In this document: piece by piece, positions 52,632 to 61,414 of the stretch
Position numbering within the stretch: position 1 is the stretch's first letter
How the letters are laid out: each line of letters opens with the position of its first letter
NCBI RefSeq assembly: GCF_900114095.1
Contig: NZ_FORV01000005.1
Span: 186,001-250,000 of the forward strand
Reading direction: 5' to 3'
Source: Sphingomonas sp. NFR04
GTDB lineage: Bacteria > Pseudomonadota > Alphaproteobacteria > Sphingomonadales > Sphingomonadaceae
Length of the DNA: 64,000 nt
Notes under the pieces: model-generated
What the model saw: the letters and a program-made list of their open reading frames with translations, nothing else
Database searches by the model: none
Told to the model about the DNA's origin: nothing
Made by a program: the position numbers and the translations under genes

Positions 52632-53882
52632 TCATTTCGCGAACAGCACGCCCCACATGAAGTCATAGCCCTTGTAGCCGGCAGGAACGCTGTTCGGGCC
52701 CAGGGCCTCCGACACCGGTCCGGAAAGCCCCTTGGCATCGAAGCTGGCCCCGGCATGGCAGGAAATGCAGGACGAAACGTTCAGCGGCACATCGGCATTG
52801 AGCGGCTCGACGATGGGGCTGCCCAGCAGCGTCGGGTTCTTCGTGGTGCCGAACGTCGTCTGGGTGCCGGTGAGGCAATAATTGGCGAAGACCGAACCCA
52901 CCTTCTTGCTGCTGAACAGCGCCTTCAGGGCCAGCGTCGGCTGGCAGCTCTTATATTGCTGCCAGGGCTGCGCGTTCGCCGGCACCTTCTGCGTCACTGC
53001 GCCGAAGGAATCCGAGCATCCGGTCTGATCGCAGCGACCGGGGGTATAGGCATTCTCGAAATCCGCCCAGACCCAGTCCGGAAAGCCTGCCAGCTTCAAC
53101 GACACATGCATGCTCGTCATCGCATAGGTGACCGTGCTGCCATCGATGGTGGCGGTCGACGTATAGAAATTGTCGGAGACGAAACTTTCCTGCTGCTTCA
53201 GCCACGCCGCGAGCGTCGCCACCGGAATCCAGTCCGCCTTGATCTCCAGCGCTCCGTCGGGGAATTGCACCACCTGCGAGGTCGGGTACATGGCCGCGAG
53301 CCCGGCCTTCGACCAGAGATTGTTCGCCACCATGTAATCGAACGACGCGCGATCCCGCCGGACCTCTTCGCCGACGCACCCGCTCGCCGGGAATCCCGAA
53401 TTCGCCGCCGCACCGGTCAAGCCGGGCGGTGTGCTGCATCCCTGTGCGGGCCCGATCACCTGCACCGTAAGCCCCCCGCGCCGCGTCTTCCCGAGATGCG
53501 ACTGCCCCAAGGCGCTTTGCTGGAAGGACTTGCTGCTTTTGAGCGTCGCCGCGCTTGGCCAGATCGGGCGGTTGCAGCCCGAAGAACTTCCCGTCGGCGG
53601 ACAGGGATTTGAAACATAGATGTCCTGATCCGACGCCCAGGTCTCGTATTCGACGCTTCCTGCGACCGACGAAGGTGCCACAGCAACTACAAAGGCACCC
53701 CAGGACAACGCATCCAATGCCGAAAGCGCAAGGCTGGCGGTCGACCGCCCCGCATGCTTCACCGCCTTTTGTGTCACCGTACCGGCATGGATATTGCCGG
53801 CACCGAACATCACGCCGGATCCTGCAGCAACCAAAGCGGAGGCCATGACGGCATAACTGATGCGGCGAAGGGATAATTGCAT
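52632..53882 (-). CDS. Secreted protein with one c-type haem motif
   Basis: A 416-residue exported protein with an N-terminal hydrophobic signal (MQLSLRRISYAVMASALVAA). Near the C-terminus is a single CISCH haem-attachment motif (about residue 382), followed by AGASFD. The rest has many paired cysteines (for example GRCDQTGCSDSFG, SNPCPPTGSSSGC) and no recognised cytochrome fold. The region EIKADWIPVATLAAW and the late SPIVEPLNADVPLNVSSC resemble the cytochrome-like proteins found near oxidases and dioxygenases, but I cannot name a family. It is followed downstream on the same strand by the mod genes but has its own promoter region. The start at 53882 has GGAG nine bases upstream. Confidence 0.7.
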   Translation of the reverse strand: MQLSLRRISYAVMASALVAAGSGVMFGAGNIHAGTVTQKAVKHAGRSTASLALSALDALSWGAFVVAVAPSSVAGSVEYETWASDQDIYVSNPCPPTGSSSGCNRPIWPSAATLKSSKSFQQSALGQSHLGKTRRGGLTVQVIGPAQGCSTPPGLTGAAANSGFPASGCVGEEVRRDRASFDYMVANNLWSKAGLAAMYPTSQVVQFPDGALEIKADWIPVATLAAWLKQQESFVSDNFYTSTATIDGSTVTYAMTSMHVSLKLAGFPDWVWADFENAYTPGRCDQTGCSDSFGAVTQKVPANAQPWQQYKSCQPTLALKALFSSKKVGSVFANYCLTGTQTTFGTTKNPTLLGSPIVEPLNADVPLNVSSCISCHAGASFDAKGLSGPVSEALGPNSVPAGYKGYDFMWGVLFAK

Positions 53883-54097
53883 GGCGGCATGCTCCAGATC
53901 AACGGACCATATCAACGCAGCACACGCCTTCTAGAGGCAGCAAAATATATGTACAGGATAAACGCAGATTCTCAATTATTTTATAGTACAGAATCCGACT
54001 ACATAAAGCCGCTGTATTCCCACGAATTTTCATTGGTGCGTATTGCCACCTCCGCAATTCGCACCGGAACGGCGGCAACGGGATGGCGAGGAAGCCG

Positions 54098-55159
54098 CTA
54101 GTGCGGCATCGCCCCGCGGTGCCACGCCGATCGCATCGCACCGATCACCCGGCTCGCCACCAGGTCCGGAGCGGGCGCGCCGAAGAGCACGGCTTCCGCC
54201 GGGCGGCCACGGAGCGCATGGCGCAGCGGCAGGCGGCCCGAGCGGATTCCGGCCCGGCACAGCCGCCACCACAATCGCGCAATCTCCCGGTCCACCCGCG
54301 CCAGCGTCGCCGCATCGTGGCCCCGCTCCCCGAAATGCGCACGCAGCACCGCGATCCCGTCGAACAGCCGCCGCAGCAACGCCCGGTCACCGATCGGTGC
54401 CTTGGCCATGACATAGCGGACCAGCAGCCCCGCGATGTCCGGGGCCTCCTCCCCCAGCAAATCCCGGTGCCGTGCGCGGAGCAGCGCCTCGGCATGTGCG
54501 GTCATCGTGCCGTTGAACACCTGCGAGGCACCGCCGGCATGCTGGCGATACAGGGTCAGCACGGTGTCGAGCTGGTCGATCCGGCCGAAGGCGCGCAGGC
54601 GGTGGTAGAGATCAAAATCCTCGACATAGCGGCATTCGGGCCGCTCGAAGATCTCCAGCCGGCGCGCGGCGTCGGCGCGGAACAGTACCGAGGACCAGAC
54701 CAACGGATTCTGGACCAGCATCAGCCAGTCGATCAGCCCCGGCGTCAGCGGGCGCACCCACTGCCCTGCCCGCACCCGCCCGTCGACGAGGCAGTCGGTG
54801 GCGGTGCTGACCAGCACCGTCTCGGGATGCGCATCGAGCCACGCCACCTGCCGCGCGAACCGTTCGGGCAGGCAGAGATCGTCCTGGTCGAGCCCGGCGA
54901 TATAGCGCCCGCGTGCGGCAGCGAAGGCGCGGTTGCGGGCGATCACCGGGCCGCCGTTGACCGCGCTCTCGATCACCCCGATGCGCGGATCGCCCCACCC
55001 CCGCAGCACCGCCACGGTGTCGTCGCGCGAACCGTCATCCACCGCGACCAGCTCCCAGTCGGAGAAGGTCTGCGCCTGCAGGCTCGCCAGCGTCTCCGGC
55101 AGCAGCGCGGCGCCATTGTAGGTCGCCATCACCACCGAGAGGGTCGGCGCGTCGCTCAT
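54098..55159 (-). CDS. Family 2 glycosyltransferase
   Basis: A 353-residue cytosolic GT-A transferase. LSVVMATYNGAALLPETLAS opens the nucleotide-sugar fold, AVDDGSRDDTVAVL and the metal-binding GLDQDD (DxD-type) follow, and CRYVEDFDLYHRL supplies the acceptor-side acidic motif. The remainder is helical and Arg-rich with no membrane span. It probably adds one sugar to a surface polysaccharide or glycolipid. Its ATG overlaps the upstream gene's TGA (ATGA), so it is translationally coupled to the aminotransferase-oxidoreductase fusion, which may help supply an amino- or keto-sugar donor. Confidence 0.88.
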   Translation of the reverse strand: MSDAPTLSVVMATYNGAALLPETLASLQAQTFSDWELVAVDDGSRDDTVAVLRGWGDPRIGVIESAVNGGPVIARNRAFAAARGRYIAGLDQDDLCLPERFARQVAWLDAHPETVLVSTATDCLVDGRVRAGQWVRPLTPGLIDWLMLVQNPLVWSSVLFRADAARRLEIFERPECRYVEDFDLYHRLRAFGRIDQLDTVLTLYRQHAGGASQVFNGTMTAHAEALLRARHRDLLGEEAPDIAGLLVRYVMAKAPIGDRALLRRLFDGIAVLRAHFGERGHDAATLARVDREIARLWWRLCRAGIRSGRLPLRHALRGRPAEAVLFGAPAPDLVASRVIGAMRSAWHRGAMPH

Positions 55160-57666
55160 GCCGCCGCGCGCGCGCGATCGGCGAGGATCTGGTCGACGAT
55201 CATCCGGCCGATATCGTTCTGCCACAGCCATAGACCGTTGGCCTTGCCGCTGAAGCTCGCCTCGCCGCCGAGCGGGCCGTCGGGGACATGGCCCGAGGCG
55301 AGCCCCAGCCCGTAGACGCCGGGCACCACCCGCCTCTCGGCATCGAGCACGCGGCACTGCTGGTCGACCAGCCGCGGCCGACCGGGATGGTCCGCCATCA
55401 ACGCGATGCGTGCTCCGTCGACATCGTAGAGCGGCAGCGCGCGCGGGCGATAGCCGAGCGCGCCGATCACCACGTCCGCCGCTTCCAACTCTGCCCGCAT
55501 CGCTTCGTCATTGTCGCCGGTCAGCCGGCACAGCGCCATGCGCGGATCGGGCGCGCGACCGCCGACGCCGAGCATTCGCAGCACCAGCTCGCGCGCCTCC
55601 AGCCGGAAGCCGGCCAGGCGATAGACGAAGCCGCTCAACGGGCAGATATCGTCCGGCCCGAAATCGGTGAAGCCGTCCGCCTGCGCCTCCTCGGCCGAGC
55701 GATAGAAGGGCCGCAGCGGCCGGCGATGGTATAGCCGCAGCGCCCCCGCTCCCAGCGGCAGCGCCGGGCTCGCCTTGAGCAGCAGCACCGCCGCCGCCAT
55801 CGCGCTGGTCGATCCGCCGACGATCGCGATGCGCGGTGCGCGGACGTCCGCCAGCCGCGCCCGCAGCCGGTCGAGCCCGCCCAGCCGCAGGAAGTCGTCG
55901 CCGAGCACCAGCCGCTCGCCCGCCAGGTCACCGATCGGTGCACCCGCGATCCGCTCCGCCGCAACATGCGCACGGTCCTGATAGCCGCCGGTCGCGATCA
56001 CCAGGTTCGCCGTGCGCATCACCCGCTCGTCGCCGGTGAGCAGGTTGCGCACCCGCGCCGCCCAGTCGCCCTGCGGGGTGCGGCGCGCCTCGACCACCTC
56101 GGACCGGGTCGCGACCACGCCGCCATGCTGCGCGACCAGCGTGCCGAGCCTGGCCCCGGTCGCCTCCAGCAGCGGCGTCGAGCGCGCCAGCGGCACGCCC
56201 AGCCGCCCGGCATAGAGCGCCACCTCGCGGCCGGCAGGATGCTCGGTCAGCGCGGCGATGTCGCCATGCACATTGTCCCTCACCGCGGTGAGGAAGGTCT
56301 CGGCGGTGCTGTCCGAGGTGATCGCATAGCTGCCGATCTCGCCGCGCCCCAGCACCGCGTCCCGCTCGACGATCGCGAGCCCGCTCTCGGCCAGCGTCAC
56401 CAGCTGGTCGCCCTTGGTGGCAGCGGTGAGCAGCGCAGTCCCCGCCGGGCCGCCGCCGACGATCAGCGCCGAATGCACCGTCCGCCCGCGCCGCTCGACG
56501 CGCAGTCCGTCGAGTCCGGCGCTCCGGCAGGCATCGATCAGCGCGGTGCAGACCGTGTCGACATCGGCCTCGGTCATCCCGTCGGTGACGGGCAGCGAGA
56601 GGATACGCCCGGCGATCTCGTCCGCCACGGGCAGCGCGCGATCGATCACGCAGCTGCTGCGGAACCAAGGCTGCTCGCCGAGATGCGGGCTGAAATAGTG
56701 GCCGGCACCGATCCCCTGCTCGGCCAGCGCCGCGATGATCGCCGCGCGATGCCCGGCAAAGGCGCGCGGCAGCAGCAGCGACTGGAATTGCAGCGCAGGC
56801 CGCGACCCGCGCAGCACCTGGAACTGGAAGCCATGCGCATCGGCAAAGCCGCCCAGCCGCTCGCGATAGACCCGGTCGAGCGCGGAACGGTGGGCGGCGA
56901 TCGCCTCCAGTTCCTCCAGCTTCGCCGTGGCGAGTACGCCCAGCACCTCGGGCAGCTTGGCATTGAGCCCCGGCCCCTCGGCCGAGCGCCCGCCGTCGAA
57001 ACCGAAATTGGTCATTCGCCGCAGCGTCTCGATCAGCGCGGTGTCGCCGCTATGGACCAGCCCGCCCTCGGCCGTGGCGAACACCTTGGTGGCGTGCATC
57101 GAGTACACCACGGGAAACGGCGCGCCGGTGCCGAACTGGTGCCCGTCCGCATCGATCGTGCCGAGCGAGGCCGCGGCATCCACCACCACGCCCACACCGC
57201 GCGCGTGATAGTCGCGGTAGCGCGCCAGATCCAAGCCCCCGCCGAAGGTGGCATAGGGCACCACCACCGCGATGCGATCGCCATAGCGGTCGAACGCCGC
57301 CGCCTCGGCATCGGCGCGCATCGTCCAGTCCTCGGGATCGATATCGCAGAGCAGCGGGGTCAGGCCCGCCCATTGCACCGCCTGCGCGGTCGCTGCGAAG
57401 GTGAAGGCGGGGACCAGCGCCAGCGCATCGGTCCCGGCGCGAGGACCGGCGGCGTGGCGGATCGCCAGCATCAGCCCGATCGTCGCATTGTTCACCGCGA
57501 GGCAGGCGCCCTGCCCGGCGAACAGTCGTGCCGTCGCCGCCGCCTCGAACCCGCGCACCACCGGCCCGCCGTTCGAATAGGTACCCCGCGCCTCGATCGT
57601 ACGGAGCGCGTCGGTCATCATGCTCAACCGCGGCGGCTGCGGCGCGATCAGCGGCAGGCGCTGCAT
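55156..57666 (-). CDS. DegT/DnrJ/EryC1 aminotransferase fused to an FAD/NAD-binding oxidoreductase
   Basis: 836 residues in two modules. Residues 1-385 are a sugar aminotransferase: start with the 'NGGPVVRGFE' donor site, DAAASLGT (163-170) and the PLP lysine in SMHATKVFATAEGG (Lys194). Residues about 398-836 begin with a dinucleotide-binding GGGPAGTALL (404-413) and contain a second GG motif (IAIVGGSTSAMAAA) and LVIATGGYQDRA, as in flavin-dependent or ornithine-monooxygenase-like oxidoreductases. The joint is continuous, with no stop or start between modules. The aminotransferase converts a keto-sugar to an amino-sugar; what the flavin part does is not known. ATG 57666 is favoured by GGGGAG at a six-base distance. 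It is co-transcribed with the glycosyltransferase. Confidence 0.8.
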   Translation of the reverse strand: MQRLPLIAPQPPRLSMMTDALRTIEARGTYSNGGPVVRGFEAAATARLFAGQGACLAVNNATIGLMLAIRHAAGPRAGTDALALVPAFTFAATAQAVQWAGLTPLLCDIDPEDWTMRADAEAAAFDRYGDRIAVVVPYATFGGGLDLARYRDYHARGVGVVVDAAASLGTIDADGHQFGTGAPFPVVYSMHATKVFATAEGGLVHSGDTALIETLRRMTNFGFDGGRSAEGPGLNAKLPEVLGVLATAKLEELEAIAAHRSALDRVYRERLGGFADAHGFQFQVLRGSRPALQFQSLLLPRAFAGHRAAIIAALAEQGIGAGHYFSPHLGEQPWFRSSCVIDRALPVADEIAGRILSLPVTDGMTEADVDTVCTALIDACRSAGLDGLRVERRGRTVHSALIVGGGPAGTALLTAATKGDQLVTLAESGLAIVERDAVLGRGEIGSYAITSDSTAETFLTAVRDNVHGDIAALTEHPAGREVALYAGRLGVPLARSTPLLEATGARLGTLVAQHGGVVATRSEVVEARRTPQGDWAARVRNLLTGDERVMRTANLVIATGGYQDRAHVAAERIAGAPIGDLAGERLVLGDDFLRLGGLDRLRARLADVRAPRIAIVGGSTSAMAAAVLLLKASPALPLGAGALRLYHRRPLRPFYRSAEEAQADGFTDFGPDDICPLSGFVYRLAGFRLEARELVLRMLGVGGRAPDPRMALCRLTGDNDEAMRAELEAADVVIGALGYRPRALPLYDVDGARIALMADHPGRPRLVDQQCRVLDAERRVVPGVYGLGLASGHVPDGPLGGEASFSGKANGLWLWQNDIGRMIVDQILADRARAAA

Positions 57667-57775
57667 GGTCATCTCCCCGGATGCTGCTTCGCCGGAAGCG
57701 GCGGAGGGGGCAGACCATGACAGAGCGGGCTTAGAAAACGGTAAAATGCCGGGCGCCGGCCGCGCGTGCCTCCGT

Positions 57776-58546
57776 TCAGTCGGCGCGGGCGGCGACCGTC
57801 TGGACGTGGAGCGCGGGGAACACGTCCTCGATCGGCTTGCTGTCGGGCAGCACGTACACATAGCCGCCCTTGCCCTTGTACATCGGGCTCAGCAGCTTGG
57901 CGTAGAAGGTCGATGGCACGTTGATGCAGCCGAAGGTGATGCGGTTGTCTTCCGGCGTCGGCGAGGCGAGCCGCTCGCGCCGCTTCTCCTTGCGCGCCGC
58001 CACCCCGGTCGGCACCGGATGCAGCGCGACCGAGGTATAGTAATCCACCCACAGCACCCGCTCCTTGCCGACGGCGAGGCCGAACTTGGCGAGGAAGCGC
58101 CCGGCGGGGGTGGTCTTCTCGGCGGGGCCGATCTCGGACAGTTCCTTCGCGCCGATCCCCGGCGTGGCGTCGTCACCCGGGGCAATCCCGATCAGCACGG
58201 GCACCGCGGCGAGCTGCTTGCCGCTCGCATCGTAGAGGAACAGCGCGGCATGGGGCTTGTCGACGATCAGATAGGGCAGCCCGTGATTGTCCCCGGCCGA
58301 GGACACCCAGTCCTGCACCCGCAGCGTATCGGCCGAAGGCTGGAGCTTGGGCGCTTCCGGCTTGGCAGCGGCAGAAGCGGCCTTGGCGGGCGCGCGCTTG
58401 CCCTTCTTGGGCGCTGCCTTCTTGGGCGCTGCCTTCTTGGGCGCGGCGGCCTTGGCCTGGGTCTTCTGGAGGGGCGTGGCGGTAGCGGGGGGAACGAGCA
58501 GCGCCAGCCCGGCCAGCGCGAGTAAGCCTTGGATCATCGATGTCAT
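57776..58546 (-). CDS. L,D-transpeptidase (YkuD-type) with Lys/Ala-rich N-terminal linker
   Basis: A 256-residue exported enzyme. After a signal peptide (ending ATATP) a Lys/Ala/Pro repeat tract (three APKKA units, about 34-48) may bind the wall or negatively charged polymers. The catalytic domain (about 90-240) has DKPHAALFLYDASG, TTPAGRF, the upstream His in VALHPVPTG and the active-site Cys in ITFGCINVP. L,D-transpeptidases make 3-3 cross-links or attach proteins to peptidoglycan. The gene is separated from the lipoprotein gene to its right by a terminator, so it likely has its own promoter. Confidence 0.85.
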   Translation of the reverse strand: MTSMIQGLLALAGLALLVPPATATPLQKTQAKAAAPKKAAPKKAAPKKGKRAPAKAASAAAKPEAPKLQPSADTLRVQDWVSSAGDNHGLPYLIVDKPHAALFLYDASGKQLAAVPVLIGIAPGDDATPGIGAKELSEIGPAEKTTPAGRFLAKFGLAVGKERVLWVDYYTSVALHPVPTGVAARKEKRRERLASPTPEDNRITFGCINVPSTFYAKLLSPMYKGKGGYVYVLPDSKPIEDVFPALHVQTVAARAD

Positions 58547-58573
58547 CGCTCAGGAAAAAGGGGCGCTCAAACG

Positions 58574-58605
58574 AAAAGGGTGGCCGCCCCGAAGCGCGGC
58601 CACCC
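58574..58605 (-). terminator. Intrinsic terminator of the small lipoprotein gene
   Basis: GGGTGGCCGC / GCGGCCACCC stem, followed on the minus strand by TTTTCG. Confidence 0.88.
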
Positions 58606-58645
58606 GGATCACGCGGCCGAAAAGGCCGGTGCGGCAAGGTCCCGC

Positions 58646-58975
58646 TTAGTTGCGCGGACGCTTGCGCGGCTTGGCGTTCTGCTGCTGGACCTGCTGCGAC
58701 AGCGCCTGCTGCTGCTGGTCGAGCGTGTCGACGCGACCGTTGATCTGGTCGAGGCGCTGGCCGTTCTGCTGGGCCTGGCCGGCAGCGGCCTGGGCCTGCG
58801 ACAGCGCCTGCTTGGCGGTGCCGTCGGTTTCCTGGAGACGCGTCTCGAGCGCATCGACGCGCTGGCTCACCGGCGCGATCTGCTCGCGGACATACTTCTT
58901 GGTGGCGCAACCGCTCAGACCCACCGAACCGATCACCAGCATGGCAACCGGAGCAAACTTCATAGCATTACGCAT
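58646..58975 (-). CDS. Small coiled-coil outer-membrane lipoprotein
   Basis: A 109-residue lipoprotein. MKFAPVAMLVIGSVGLSGC is a lipoprotein signal with LSGC lipobox. The mature part, from CATKKYVREQIAPVSQRV, is one long heptad-like helix rich in Gln/Ala (QQQQALSQQVQQQ), ending in the basic tail KPRKRPRN. It resembles Lpp-like or OmpA-accessory lipoproteins that tie or space the outer membrane from peptidoglycan; the basic tail could contact the wall. The start at 58975 has AAAGGTG about five bases upstream. Strong terminator behind it suggests high expression. Confidence 0.75.
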   Translation of the reverse strand: MRNAMKFAPVAMLVIGSVGLSGCATKKYVREQIAPVSQRVDALETRLQETDGTAKQALSQAQAAAGQAQQNGQRLDQINGRVDTLDQQQQALSQQVQQQNAKPRKRPRN

Positions 58976-59114
58976 AAACACACCTTTCACTCGTTAATGA
59001 AACTTAAGGCTTCCTCACCAAGCCGGAGCAACGGGCCCGCAACAATCCCGATTCGGCCCGGCTGTGCCGGATGTCCGTCGGACCGAGCCGGCGACGAGGC
59101 GAAACGATCCCGCA

Positions 59115-59738
59115 TCATCGCTTGCGCCGCGACTTGGGCCGCGCGGCGAATGGATCGCGGGGAATCCCGTCGTCGCTCGCCGCCGCCTTGGCCGGCCCGT
59201 GCTGGACCGCGACGCAGCGCTGGAGCTCCGCCACCGCCGCCCCGCTGCCGTCGAGCGGCAGCCGCGCGACCGGCGTGGTGCCGCGATCGATGTGCAGCGC
59301 CTTGGATCCGGCGAAGGAGGTGGGGAATTTGGGATCGAACGCCGCGACGAAGCCCTGCTTGCCGTCCGCGACGATGCCGATCGCCTGGTGATTGGGGTAG
59401 CCGCCCTGGCTGAGGCGGAAGGTGAGCTTGAGCCGGTCCTGGGGGCGGATCGACCAGTTCTCGTTGAGCACGGAGAAATGGTTGCTGCCGTCGCGGTCCA
59501 TGCCGAGCAGCAGCGTGGTGCCGCCGGGCTGGTCGAAGCTGCGGCTGATGAAGCAGCCCGATCCATCCTTGCTGGCGGCGACCGTCCAGTCGCCGAGCTG
59601 CTTGGCGGCATAGCCCTGCGCGGCGGCCGGCGCGGCGCAGACCAGTGCCGCCGCGAATCCCGGAATCCCCCAGCGGCGGAACCGCGCTGGCTGGGAAAGA
59701 CGGGGATGCGACACGTTCTGACTCACGCTGGAAACCAT
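59115..59738 (-). CDS. Secreted protein, weakly IalB-like
   Basis: About 207 residues with a long, Arg-containing signal peptide (GFAAALVCAAPAAAQG). The mature part starts LGDWTVAASKDGSGCFISRS and contains two cysteines far apart (CFIS near 75, LQRCVAV near 185), as in invasion-associated locus B proteins, but other IalB motifs are weak. Beta-rich strands (RLKLTFRLSQGG, GIVADGKQGF) follow. The C-terminus is very basic (RPKSRRKR). No function can be assigned safely. The start is uncertain: ATG 59738 is used, yet no strong ribosome-binding site is visible and the frame continues upstream. Confidence 0.55.
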   Translation of the reverse strand: MVSSVSQNVSHPRLSQPARFRRWGIPGFAAALVCAAPAAAQGYAAKQLGDWTVAASKDGSGCFISRSFDQPGGTTLLLGMDRDGSNHFSVLNENWSIRPQDRLKLTFRLSQGGYPNHQAIGIVADGKQGFVAAFDPKFPTSFAGSKALHIDRGTTPVARLPLDGSGAAVAELQRCVAVQHGPAKAAASDDGIPRDPFAARPKSRRKR

Positions 59739-59854
59739 TTGATGAAGACGGCCCCATAACGTTGGTCTGCCGGAATGGTTCATTCGGCGGCGGAACGATC
59801 GCGCGCGCGACACGCGGCGCGTGCCTCAAAACGGGATTCGCGGTAGAAGCGACC

Positions 59855-60130
59855 ATGGCCGATCCCCTCCCCATGCCTTCGCCCCGCGCCGCCCCGACCG
59901 GCGCCCATGCAACCCTGCGCGTCGGCGACAGCGTGGCGCTGGAGGCGCGGATCACCACCGGTGGGCTGGTGGCAGTGGCGGTGATCGTCGCGGCGGCGCT
60001 GCTGGGGTCGGCGGTGACCGTGCGGGCGGCTCGGCGTGGTGGGGGTTGGGATAAGACTTTTCCCAAGAAACGTAGCCAGCTCACACCGCCCCCTATTGCC
60101 AAGCAACCGAAAGAAGTTAGCCAGTCATAA
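59855..60130 (+). CDS. Small single-span membrane protein, hypothetical
   Basis: 91 residues: a Pro-rich cytoplasmic N-terminus (MADPLPMPSPRAAPTGAHAT), a span GGLVAVAVIVAAALLGSAVT (about 37-56) with RAARRG after it, and a basic tail (KTFPKKRSQ). Composition and codon use change near 60050, where the AT-rich island starts, so the tail may be longer than the ancestral protein. No family recognised. Confidence 0.5.
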   Translation: MADPLPMPSPRAAPTGAHATLRVGDSVALEARITTGGLVAVAVIVAAALLGSAVTVRAARRGGGWDKTFPKKRSQLTPPPIAKQPKEVSQS

Positions 60131-60295
60131 GCAAAGCACGGCGACCACCAAGCCCTAAAGTACATTATTATTCTAAAGCACCCCATCTTCCTGTGACGAG
60201 ATCACAACAAAATTTGCAAAAAATTTTTCGTACAAATCTACATCGCGAATCGGGGGCGCCGAAATGATTGATGAACTTAGAGAAGATTAATTCCG
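60131..60295. other. AT-rich gap, left edge of island
   Basis: 165 bases with conspicuous A/T runs (for example AAAATTTGCAAAAAATTTTT near 60209-60228). No gene. Being downstream of the minus-strand ATPase gene, it may include its terminator, though I see no clear hairpin. Confidence 0.4.
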
Positions 60296-61414
60296 CTATC
60301 TTTGCCGCTTAAGTCCAAAAAAACGCACTATCGCCTGATTTTGCCCTCGCACAAATCGCCCCAATATCTGCTTTGTGGCATCAGACAGCGCCAGGACAAG
60401 TAAAATGTTAGAAATTATCATAACGGCCACGTCAAGGTATTGCCACGATAGTATTCTGTACCCGACGCCAGAATACGTTACCCAGATATAAATCGCCGAG
60501 AGATATAATGAAATTCCAAAAATGAATACACCACCCGCTCCCGCCTCAGGACTCTTTAACGTGACTGATCCAAATTCCTCTGGAGAAATTACACGCCCAC
60601 TTTTGAAGCGATCTATCTTTTTATAAATCTTTGGTATGATAGAAAATATCTGCCTAGAAAACAGGCTCGACGGACTCGGAATCCTTCCCTGAATATACGA
60701 ACGAGTTGCCTCAATATCAAAAGGCACCGCCCCGAGATAGCCAATACTGAGAAGAGCGCCAACCGTCTTTGCCAGTGGCGTTGGGTCATCCATAACCTTG
60801 TTTAGAACAAATCCTACTACCTTTGACTTTATTCTATACTCGGCGAGCACTTCGATCAGATGTTGCGAGGTACGAATTGACGTCGTGTCAGTCTCAACAA
60901 CTATTAATATTTCATCAGATAACTGACAAACACCCAAGGACTCAATATCTATCCCGCCCCGGCAGTCGACAATTACAATATCCGCCAAATCTGCAGCCTG
61001 CCGAATAATATCGGCAATAGCCTCTAGCGGAGACCTATCCGCCGTGCTAAATCTCCGCTGATCGCCTATCGGAGCGAGACGAATGTTCGACATCCAAAGA
61101 CTATCATATTCTAAATCATCAAATGATTTTTGCGCAGCCCAAGTTTCAAGCGGAGGCACGCTCTCGTAATGATCTAGCAGATCAGAGATACCGACACGAG
61201 AATTTCCAAACTCCCTGAACGTCAAATAGTAGCTCAAACCTCCAGTAGCAAAATCCGCATCAACCAACATGACCGTGCGATCTGCGATGGCCAACCCCTG
61301 CGCCAAAGAGACCGCCAGCATAGTTTTGCCACTACCACCCTTGCCGCTCACAACAGCTAAGATTTTTCCTCTGCGCTCTGCCTGCGGCATTAGCGTCGGC
61401 GAGCTGTCAGTCAT
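60296..61414 (-). CDS. MinD/ParA-like ATPase with C-terminal membrane segments
   Basis: A 372-residue protein. Residues 16-270 form a MinD/ParA-type P-loop domain: deviant Walker A SGKGGSGKT (23-31, with signature Lys25), VDADFATGGLSYYL (51-64) and Walker B DIVIVDCRGGID (near 140). Instead of the amphipathic MinD membrane-targeting tail there are two true hydrophobic segments, FIFGISLYLSAIYIWVTY (about 297-314) and DVAVMIISNILLVLALSD (about 328-345), then a basic end. This combination is unlike housekeeping MinD, ParA or FlhG. GC content is far below the chromosome, suggesting transfer. Its ATG overlaps the stop region of the membrane-protein gene upstream (8 bases), so the two are co-translated. 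Function unknown. Confidence 0.72.
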   Translation of the reverse strand: MTDSSPTLMPQAERRGKILAVVSGKGGSGKTMLAVSLAQGLAIADRTVMLVDADFATGGLSYYLTFREFGNSRVGISDLLDHYESVPPLETWAAQKSFDDLEYDSLWMSNIRLAPIGDQRRFSTADRSPLEAIADIIRQAADLADIVIVDCRGGIDIESLGVCQLSDEILIVVETDTTSIRTSQHLIEVLAEYRIKSKVVGFVLNKVMDDPTPLAKTVGALLSIGYLGAVPFDIEATRSYIQGRIPSPSSLFSRQIFSIIPKIYKKIDRFKSGRVISPEEFGSVTLKSPEAGAGGVFIFGISLYLSAIYIWVTYSGVGYRILSWQYLDVAVMIISNILLVLALSDATKQILGRFVRGQNQAIVRFFGLKRQR

